64,000 bases of DNA from Metridium senile (lineage: Eukaryota; Cnidaria; Anthozoa; Actiniaria; Metridiidae). The stretch is taken from contig OX459096.1 in the NCBI GenBank assembly GCA_949775045.1, positions 46,656,379-46,720,378 of the forward strand. The letters are read 5' to 3'. A program made the translations under genes and the position numbers. Position 1 is the stretch's first letter, and every line of letters begins with the position of its first letter. Below the pieces are notes generated by a model that did not search any database, had not been told where the DNA came from, and was given only the letters and a program-made list of their open reading frames with translations. Below, one piece after another: positions 54,982 through 64,000 of the stretch.

Positions 54982-57717
54982 TCTCAAATAATTTCCTTTG
55001 CTTGTATGATGACTTCTGTTAACAATATAAAACAACAATTAATATATCGATGTTGTATTTTAAATTACCTTGTTAACCACTACAGTCCTGATTTATGCGG
55101 TATAAAACTATGATGTTATATGTTTCAGCTCAGTGACTAACCTTGGTGTGGCCTGGAATTATTAAGTACCGCTACTAATAAGATTTGATCTGATAACTTC
55201 TTTACATAGTGATATCAACAGTATATATATTAATCAAAACTAAAGCGGGACCACTTTTACATAACAATCCTGACCACCTATTGGCTAATTGGCTATCACG
55301 TGATGATTGTTCTCTAAATTAATCTTGTTGAATTGATTCAATAAATATGATGTATTATAGTACGAATAATTTGCTGGCTGTACTAACGCCAAAGGACAAT
55401 ATCAAAATTAAGAGCACTTGAATACAATAATTGCAATACTTAAAAAACTAGGTGATGTTTAGTTATGCACTTCAGTAAAAACCTCAATTCAAATGAATTA
55501 TTAAATGAATACAACAAGGCTAATATAGAAGATTTTACTTAAACTGTACGCCACTGCTAATAAAAATCAACATAGCTTACAAACGATGGAGTTTTAAGTT
55601 TATTTATGGCGTAATTTCCTCATTGCGATTGTAGTAACCCAGGGTTACCATTGCAGTAGAATTGTTATGTGACAGCGTCTTCGCCAGGTGGCCATATAGT
55701 GTGTGATTGGCTAAGGTCATCACGCGCAATGCATTGCAGAGTTTCCCACGCAAAAAGAATAGGGATAAGCCCTTGTCGACACATGGTCAAGACAATGAAC
55801 ATTATACTATTCAAACATGTGTAAGCTTGGCTGGAAATTCGCTTTTCTAACAATAAACCTAGTTACGTTTATTTTATAACTATTTCACAGCTTCTACTCG
55901 GGTGGTACATATGCTCAAAGATCCCGAAGCGTGAGAAAATCCCTTGGTGATGAAGTTCAAGGTAAAAACTGTCTCTCGATGGTTTAATTTCTTAGTTTAC
56001 AAGATCACTCCTCGAAGAGTCCGAACAGAAACAAAGGTGAAAGTTGAAGTGGCAAGCCGAAATTCCGTTATTATTGAGTCATTCCAAGGCTGTTTGTTGT
56101 AACTTGTTGCCAAGCATCTGTTGAAACTCTCTTTGTTATAACAGCACTTAAATTCAGCTGTTATAGACTTATTTATATGCTTGTATTTCCTTTTTAACAG
56201 AAGAAAAAGGTCCTTGAGGCTATAGAGTTGTCAAGTTCGCAGTACTATAAACAAGAATTGTACGAATTAAAAACATAGCCCATGCAAATTAAGCAAACCA
56301 TTCATCGAGGCTGAAAAACAGTCAGAAGTTATGCACTGGACATAGTTCTTAAAAAAACTTTCGCTTTAAAAATATAAACCTAGCTCAAAAGGTAAAAAAA
56401 AACGAATCTGACAATTTAAACAAAGAATTGTACAAAAAAAAACCCAGCCCTATATTAAGCAAATCATTGATCGAGACTGAAAACACTAAGAAAATATGCA
56501 CTCGATAAAGTTTTCAAATAACTTTTGATTGTAAAGCTTCTTTTTAAAAATACGAATCTGATAAATGGGATAATGCTCAACTGAAGACTGCTATTCCTGT
56601 ACGCAATGGGTACGGGTCTACCAGCTAACGAAACATTAATTTTTGATAGTTTATCAGATAACAAAAGAGCTATTAGTACAACTGTCAGTAATAAAAACGA
56701 GTCATGCAAAGTGAGTGGAACTCTTCCCTGCTAGCGGAGCACTCCGCTATTCTACCGTAACGGAAGAGAAAAGGATCGAAAAATCACGATCCAAAGCAAC
56801 CCGGACATTCTAAAGGTTCTATTTTTTGAGGAGTATGCCATTATTATGCCCTAATTTATATATTTAAAATAATAAAAAAACACCTTAAAATTGTAGTCAA
56901 ATTTCGCATTTTACCTAATTAGAAAATTAGCAAATATTATCACTTTAGACAGAGCTCGTGAAGTGAGTTGGCGATTCTTTTCCGTCAATCAAACACAAAT
57001 TAATTGACATTTTACAAACAAGTCTGCCTATTAAAAGATATATTATAGATACAGATAGTTCAAATCAAATAATTTCAATAAAACATTGGTATTTTTGGCT
57101 CTGTAATTAGTTGTATGTTCACATAGACCGTCATGAACTGTAAACGGTTTACAGTACTTTTGATTGACGGAAAAAAATCGCAAACTTCGCCTCGCGAACT
57201 TTTGTCTGCAGACGGCGCGTAGCAATGAAAACGGCGGTAAACCATACATTTTCCTTTTCGGTAATTTCAGTCGTTTATTTCTGAACGTAATACTTCGACA
57301 CTGAGTTTAAATTTATCAATAAACATGCATGCATGGTATCTACTGCTGGATTGTCAGATTTTTAAAACTAAGAGACTTTCACGCATGCTCGTATTAACTG
57401 GAAAAACGTAAATCAATATTTATTTTTTTTCAAAATCAGTACAAACGGAAAATCTTCAGACTAAACGCCATAGAATCCGAAAGTCTATACTCAAAAACTG
57501 GGAGTAATTGAACGATTGCAGTTTATTCAATAATTGATAAAATTAAGAAACGAAATTTCGGAAAAAAAGTTTAACCAATGGAATAAAGTATAGTTTAGGA
57601 AAAATAACTGAGAAAATATATTAATGAGAGGAAACGCACATCAAGATAAAGATAACGATAGTAACAGTTGTTCAGTAGTAGTCTTGCACAGGCATAGACA
57701 TAAGTAAATAAGCTTAC

Positions 57718-57784
57718 CTTCTAAGGCCGTGTACTTTCGTCTTCGTTTGCTATAAACTGTCATAATCTAAATGCTGTTTATATA
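57718..57784 (-). promoter_or_regulatory. Candidate promoter and leader exon for the bHLH gene
   Basis: The minus strand shows a TATA-like TATATAAAC (about 57782-57775) followed by a short stretch ending in a good donor, AGAAG|GTAAGC (exon end 57718). Joining it to the acceptor at about 55017 would give a spliced leader. The short ATG frame inside would stop within about 10 codons of the second exon, so it would not be coding. Entirely inferred. Confidence 0.3.
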
Positions 57785-58039
57785 ACAGTCCTATGTCATT
57801 AGAAAATAATGAAAATCCAATTATATCCAGTCTATTATTACCAATTACGTACGAATTAAGCAACGAATGCCCTTCACGCATAGTTAACACAGGGATCGAG
57901 GCTAATTAATTAGTTCAGTATTGTGCCGCAATTCGTAAATGCATGCATGATGCTTTTGTGCAAAAGTGTTGTTGCTGAGAGAAACACATGAATGCTAAAA
58001 TGACTCAAACCTGAATCTTGTTAATCATTGATAACTATT

Positions 58040-58310
58040 TGTAATGTTAACAACATGAACAGCTCCGTTGTATCGGCAGATAAAATACCAAGACGAAGAC
58101 GCGTGTAAACGTGTATAAACGACCTAAATTTGTTTTTTAAATTTAATAAAATTTTCAAGATAGAATCGATTCTCGCCGCGAGAAACGTATTCAATTTTTC
58201 GAAAGATATTGTATTAAGATTTACAACTCGTCATATGTTAATGATTCTTTTTTTAAACTTCTCTCATGATTATGAATTTTTATTGTATTTTAAAATAATA
58301 TTTAAAAACC
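58040..58310. repeat. Family I element, copy 2 (diverged)
   Basis: The ordered blocks GTTGTATCGGCAGATA, AAAATTTTCAAGAT, GATTTACAACTCGTCAT and ATGATTATGAATTTT match 31688-31980. The 109-codon ORF starting at 58130 falls inside it and is rejected as a gene. Confidence 0.6.
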
Positions 58311-59540
58311 TGGTAAATAGTAATACAATTAATAATAGTCAGGAGTTTTTCGATCCTCTGCTTTTTAAATTAAAGTTTTTACTAAATGCTTGTTTTTTTA
58401 AATTGAAAGAAAACTCAGTTACATGCAAAATTAAATTGATAGCCTATCAAACGGTTTGAGACTATTAACAAGAGCTTTTAGTAAATGAATAAAAAGTTGT
58501 ATAATTATCTTGAACAATTGCAAACCAACAATTAAAGGCATCTCGTAGACAAGACTTTGATGAGGTTGCTTAAAAATGCGGCATTAATTCTCAAACAAGC
58601 ATTATTTAGATGTTACACGTGCGAAGGTCGTTCAAACAATACAGCAATTCTACAAAAGCACAAACAACATATGTCGGAATGCTTATGCAATTTTCAACAA
58701 AAACATTTTCTTTTCATATCATTCTTTGGATCAAAGTACCTGTATAATAATTGCAAAGCGTCTTATTAATTTACTGAAAAGGCTCACGATTTTGAATAGA
58801 ATTAAAAAAGAAATCCATGGATGCAAAAGAAACTACCGCTTTGAGTTGATTATATACCATATCATTACAATAATTAGGTTTTCCCCAGAGGTTAACATTA
58901 AGTATACACTACGATAAATCTAGGGCGGGGTGATACTCGGTTCCTTTCAAACTTACTATGTTATTATCCTTATTTGTATCAGCTTTGTTGGATTAATATC
59001 TCTCCACGCCTGACTGACTGTAAGTCTTTAAAAAGTTATTATAGCAAGCCGTACAAGTAGGATGCTAAATATGGTTGAAACTTTTGACTTTACTTTGGGA
59101 AAATAAAGTAGTTTTTTCATATTTTTCTGAGTTTCAACTTACGAAAATTGCCGCGTATATATCTATGGTAACACTCTAAATCGGTATGTATTTATTTGTG
59201 CTAGTCTACGCACCATTGCTATTACACTTATACGATAGGTAATAGAGTGAAAGTTGTATAACACCGTAAAAAATGTTACTGACACAGTATCCTCATCCCA
59301 ACTCCATAGGTTTTATAAAATAATACAATAAAGTTATTTAAAAAAAACCAATACTTTGACAAGTTCAACGTTTCTCCAGTCATTGATAAAATAATCACTA
59401 CAAAAGAAAGTTGTTCGGGTTCTTTTATCATATATTTCCTCGGTATTTATAACCTAGTTCAAACTAGCGACATACGCGCGACGTACTTTGCGATCAAACA
59501 GCGACGGTGGCCCTTCAAAAATACTCAGTCGAGCCACTTA

Positions 59541-59816
59541 AGCCTGGTTTTCACTAGCGACGCAGCGCAAGCGCAAACGCAAGCGCAAACGCAAGCGCAA
59601 ACGCAAGCGCAAGCACAAGCATGTGAAAACGAGACGTGAATAAGTCACTAGTGCCACACGCAAGCGCAAGCGCAAACGCAAGAAAAAAAGAAAAGTTTTG
59701 ATATCTTGCGCTTGCGTTATCATTGCGTCAAACGGTTTTCACGACGAAATAAGGTCTCTTGCGCTTGCGCTTGTGTTTGCGCTTGTGCTTGCGTCGCTAG
59801 TGAAAACTAGGCTTTA
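59541..59816. mobile_element. MITE with GCGCAAGC tandem hexamers
   Basis: The ends AGCCTGGTTTTCACTAGCGA and complement (TCGCTAGTGAAAACTAGGCT) are flanked by TTA on both sides. The interior is made of GCAAGC/GCAAAC hexamers that reverse strand half-way. The (RL)n ORF here is a hexamer artefact. Confidence 0.8.
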
Positions 59817-59875
59817 AGCATAAGCAAATACGTGCGGCTAATGAGTGCGGCTAATTAATGAGCAAAGCCCAAGTT

Positions 59876-60059
59876 AAAGGCCCGGGCAAATGGTTTCAAC
59901 AGACGCTTTTATACTCTTTCAACATCAATTCAACATCGATTCAACACGTTTCAAGAACCTCGCCTGATGTTGAAAGCGTTTCAAAGCGTTTAATCATTGC
60001 CATTCAACAAAATCGAACGGATGTTGAAGAAAATGTTGAAACCGTTTGCCCGGGCCTTT
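59876..60059. mobile_element. Palindromic MITE, GGCCCGGGCAAA ends
   Basis: AAAGGCCCGGGCAAATGGTT...TTCAAC pairs with GTTGAAACCGTTTGCCCGGG...TTT, with TA just outside each end. It is only about 60 bp from the previous element. The 76-codon ORF covering it is not a gene. Confidence 0.8.
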
Positions 60060-60109
60060 ATGAGCAATGCTTAATGTCGCTAGTGTGAAACAAGCTCTAC
60101 ACATAATAA

Positions 60110-60345
60110 ATGGAAACTAGCAAGTAAACTAGTATAGGCTGCGTCGGTGTTTGATATAAACGATAGGTAATATAATGAAACTAGCGAGTAAACTAGTATA
60201 GGCTGCGTCGGTGTTTGATATAAACGATAGGTAATATAATGAAAATACGTTTTACTCCGACGAAGGGCCAAAGCTCGAAACGACAGTAAAGTTAAGTCAA
60301 CATTTTTTACGGTGTTACAAATTTCATGATATTACCTATCGTCTA
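60110..60345. repeat. Repeat family D, copy 3, with a 64-bp tandem duplication
   Basis: GGCTGCGTCGGTGTTTGATA and its surroundings occur at 60137 and again at 60201. A hairpin-arm block (GACGAAGGGCCAAAGCTCG) and TTTTTTACGGTGTTACAAAT follow. Confidence 0.8.
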
Positions 60346-61087
60346 CACATAATAGTCCAGATTGTAAACATTGTCTATTGTTGTGCAAATTAGGTCTCTT
60401 TGGGAGTACTTTTACTATACTGGCACGTGTTACCATAAATATTTATGTTAATTTTACTCAAATTATATATGCCAAGTAAACTAAGAAAATGTAAAGAAAA
60501 TAAGGATTTTTTATTTGCCTTTTACTTCATATGAATAAGTTAATGTAAACACTCTAGTTAAAACAAGGTGTTGCACAAAAAGACTTTTAAGTTAAAACTA
60601 TTAAAATAGTTTAGCATATAAGACGTTAATTGAAAAGGTAGTCGTACGTACCTATTATCGTACACTTTTGCTTTTCCGGGATCGTTTTCGTAAACTATAC
60701 GTGGTACTTCAACGCGAGTTATTATAATAATATTTAGGTATAAACTTATGTTGTTGAAGACTAATAGGAAGATTACTTTTTTTTAATGTCAAAATACATA
60801 AGCAAAACTGAAAGGCATCGTCTCCTACATATTATCAATCGTCTCGTTTTACTATCGTACGGCAGCAAAAACTTATCGTAATTGCATGCATTTTGACATT
60901 TAACATAATGGCTTATAATCGCAATAACTTACAATTTCAGAGCAAGAAAAAGTTTGATAACAAAGTTTGCGGTGTTTTTTTTTTATGGCACGCTTTTAGT
61001 GCAAGTGACATTTCTTTGGAACTAATCGCTTTCATATGGAAATAAGCGGCAGAAAGTGCCATGGCGATAATTGGTGATTGAAGTGTC

Positions 61088-62054
61088 TGTAAACATTTGT
61101 TTCTCTGGTTGTGAAAAATGCAAACAAACTTCACAAAATTTTCAGTCCTAAAAAAAACCGTAAAAGTCAAACAACTGTACAATGATTTCAATTTGTTTCA
61201 ATATTCTTTCATACTTTTTTATAATTTTTTGCTCAGCTAAGTAGCGCACTCAATAAACGAGTAAAACTCTTTGTGTTTTAGAATACACATGTTTTGAGGT
61301 TTTTGAGGTTTAAGCTTTGTTAGTAAAATGTTAATTAATGAAAAACGTATTTTAATATGGTTCCAAAAGAACACTGACTGCAGCTAAACAGTCCCTGGTC
61401 CCTGTCTTTACCCGCAAACTCCGCGGAGTAAAGTTTTAGCCGAGAGAGAATGAAGATAGACGAGACGTTAGGCTAAATGGGAAGTAAATCCAGATAAAAA
61501 CAATAAAAAACAGCTATAAAAAATAACAATAATAATAATAACAACAACTTTCAGAATAAACATTTGTAAACATTTGTAAACATTTGTAAACATTTGTTTC
61601 TCTGGTTGTGAAAAATGCAAACAAACTTCACAAAATTTTCAGTCCTAAAAAAACCCGTAAAAGTCAAACAACTGTACAATGATTTCAATTTGTTTCAATA
61701 TTCTTTCATACTTTTTTATAATTTTTTGCTCAGCTAAGTAGCGCACTCAATAAACGAGTAAAACTCTTTGTGTTTTAGAATACACATGTTTTGAGGTTTT
61801 TGAGGTTTAAGCTTTGTTAGTAAAATGTTAATTAATGAAAAACGTATTTTAATATGGTTCCAAAAGAACACTGACTGCAGCTAAACAGTCCCTGGTCCCT
61901 GTCTTTACCCGCAAACTCCGCGGAGTAAAGTTTTAGCCGAGAGAGAATGAAGATAGACGAGACGTTAGGCTAAATGGGAAGTAAATCCAGATAAAAACAA
62001 TAAAAAACAGCTATAAAAAATAACAATAATAATAATAACAACAACTTTCAGAAT
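61088..62054. repeat. 470-bp near-identical direct duplication
   Basis: 61088-61557 and 61585-62054 match over their full length; I see one difference (a C in place of an A in the AAAAAACC(C)G run). The 27-bp spacer is a TAAACATTTG decamer array. No coding potential. Confidence 0.92.
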
Positions 62055-64000
62055 TTACCTTCATCAACAATTTACCTTCATTGACTCAGTTTTTCATTTT
62101 CTTTTCAAAATAAATATTTACTTTTAGAAGGTAAAAAAAAAAAAAAAAAAAAAGAGAAAATGACCTTAATTTGCACATCAGGCTAAAACTTGAGAATAAC
62201 CCATGGAACATGACAGGGTTCCCTGTGGGTTTCCTGTGGAGCTCTGTTATTTTCCGCTCAGTCTTTCTCGTTCATGGTTACACAGGAAACCCAACACAGC
62301 AATTACTTTTTGGAATGCTTTTCACTCAGTGATAGTAAAAATGGCAAACTTTAAGAGCAACATAGATAACATCGACAGTCACTTTGAAAACTATTTCAAA
62401 CAAAGAATTATATTTCCAAAGCATGAACTAAAGAAACTGAGATGTGGGCATGGCTAAATTATAACTGCTTCAAAAAAACTGAATAATTGTTTTTAATAAA
62501 AATAATTGTTTAAAAAAGCCAGATGTGTATATAGTTCCTTAACCCAGGAAAGCAAGTTCCGATGGATTGTCTCTCTTGCACCCCCCCCCCCCCCCCCAAT
62601 CTATTCTTTTCCATTTTTCACTGTAAATTTATCTTAAAAACCTTTGAACCTTTGATTTGCATTGCCATGGCAATTTGTAAAAACGCACTCATTTCATCAG
62701 ATTTGAACGTAAAATAACAAACTATCATAAAGGTATTAAAATGTAATAAAAGTATAATAAATAGATATATAACTAACAAACGATTACTTATATCCGGATA
62801 ACCACCTCCACAGGCAACCCATTGGACTTCCTATATTGGGCTTCCTTTGTCCAGAAAGGGGAGATTGGGACTAGGGACAAAATGGTGCCACATGTACAGG
62901 AATCCCAAAAGTCAAAGAAACGAAACAAAGAAGCGAAACAAAGAAATTCTATGACAGCGCCTCCCAACAAATTTATTGCAAAATTTGCTTTTTCCATGTT
63001 TACTTTTTTCAATTTTACAATAGATTTGCTGGGAGCGCTGTAGACTCATAAACTGCGAGAATATCGTACGCAAAAACACTAGCATTTAGGTAAATATGGC
63101 GAAGTATTTGACGAAATTTAGCGCCCTGTAACTGTTTAAATTACGATGTTCTTGTAGTTCTATCTATTTTTTCATCAGTAGCGCGTTTGATTGAAATAAT
63201 TATCCACAGCAAATAAGTGGAATGTAGTTACTTAGTATTTCGGTATTTCAACAGAAATTTGAAGGATGACATTGCCGAAACCAAATGTTTCATGTCCCAT
63301 TAGGCATACAAAGATATGCAAATAAAAAAAAATACACTCATGCGCAGACAAGCGTTTGCTACCTGAGTTCAGCCAGACTACCGCTGACTATTGACGGTGG
63401 GCGCGACGTTTCAAAATTATGGCGGTGAAATACCTTGGGAGATTACCAGGTTTTTACTGACATAAAGAAATTGTCAAAAGTTCAGAAATTGTCTATAAGA
63501 ATTTTATGTTCCTTCATCTCGATCTAACAAATCAGTGTTGATATTTGGAGATCAGTTACAGGTGAAAAATATCGATTTTTATATTGATAATAAGAAGGAA
63601 GTATGTCAAATGTGGTCATTATTATTCTCATTTTGTTATGAGAACCTCCGTCATTCAATTTATTACTTTGAAGCTTCAAAAATAATCAGTATTCACGCTA
63701 AACTGCTTCGATAAATTCCAACAAATTGTGGATTCGTGTAATATACAAAATGTTCACATTCCTTGAGCCGTACATATCCATCAAAAATATTTGAGTAGGA
63801 CAAGAGAATACTGACCCCAGATAGCAAAACTGAGCCGAAATTAATAATAACTATCTATAACGGTAATCAATATATCGGTTTTCAAGATATGACAGCTCTA
63901 GGGACTGTTGAATAGTTGACGTGACGGTTTTTCCAAATTTTGATAGAGTAAAATAGATGAAAATTCATCTGCATGGCTGGAAAGAGAACTTCACAATTAG

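Larger units (their letters stand above)
54982..64000. other. Gene-poor stretch with repeats
   Basis: No ORF shows a recognisable family. It holds a possible bHLH leader exon (57718-57784), family I copy 2, two palindromic MITEs (59541-59816, 59876-60060), repeat family D with a 64-bp duplication, and a 470-bp direct duplication. At 63419 an ATGGCGGTGAAATACC follows GC-richer sequence and ends at a weak donor; this could be the first exon of a gene continuing beyond the window, but it is unsupported. Confidence 0.45.

Noticed and set aside
54659..54991. 110-codon plus-strand ORF
   Set aside because: Antisense shadow of the bHLH coding exon.
58130..58459. 109-codon ORF, Phe/Lys/Asn-rich
   Set aside because: AT-rich composition and overlap with the family I repeat; no motif.
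59538..59723. Arg-Leu dipeptide ORF
   Set aside because: An artefact of the GCAAGC hexamers in a MITE.
62203..63043. Short ORFs of 73-84 codons near the right side
   Set aside because: No family signature, no convincing splice sites, and ordinary for AT-rich sequence.

Overview
The window is AT-rich animal nuclear DNA. Genes have many short exons with GT-AG introns, introns reach several kilobases, and there is a dense population of short inverted-repeat transposons. The protein set (BMP-type receptor kinase, NBR1, USE1, a PP1-binding ankyrin protein, an atonal-type bHLH factor) marks a metazoan. Repeat ends such as the pogo-like CAGTGGAACCCCGTTAATCC, the poly-G/poly-C ended elements and the 'TTTCCCTCGGGATCAGTCAT' repeat suggest a cnidarian, most likely an anthozoan. 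That placement is inference from memory of such repeats, not proof.

Layout. 0.5-4.5 kb (minus): a seven-exon EF-hand protein gene, 443 codons. 4.5-6.3 kb: a divergent intergenic region. 6.3-15.5 kb (plus): a five-exon type I TGF-beta/BMP receptor kinase of ACVR1 (ALK2) type, 536 aa, with a transposon-filled 6.2 kb first intron. 18.9-19.35 kb (plus): an intronless 146-aa ankyrin protein with a PP1-docking RVKF motif. 21.0-28.6 kb (minus): the SNARE gene USE1, seven exons, 253 aa. 31.3-51.1 kb (minus): the selective-autophagy receptor NBR1, 17 coding exons, 1458 aa. 54.5-55.0 kb (minus): a bHLH transcription factor. 55-64 kb: no convincing gene; repeats, including a near-identical 470-bp direct duplication.

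Every multi-exon model was assembled by hand. Splice sites, codon phase and total length divisible by three all agree: 1332, 1611, 762 and 4377 coding bases.

The most unusual feature is in NBR1. Between the PB1 and ZZ domains lies a roughly 490-residue insertion built from nine copies of a Cys-Tyr unit (CYxxLAxxIAPxLxxLNxRM). Five of them form an exact 153-bp, 51-residue in-frame tandem array. Most units carry a YxxL core resembling an LC3-interacting region, which suggests a multivalent cargo receptor. One NBR1 intron also holds a 6.0-kb DNA transposon with about 350-bp terminal inverted repeats, a 6-bp target duplication, a nested CR1/L2-like retrotransposon and an unrecognised 168-aa ORF.

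The genes do not form an operon or a common pathway; neighbours are functionally independent. USE1 (ER-Golgi SNARE) and NBR1 (autophagy) are both membrane-traffic genes in the same orientation, but I see nothing that links them.
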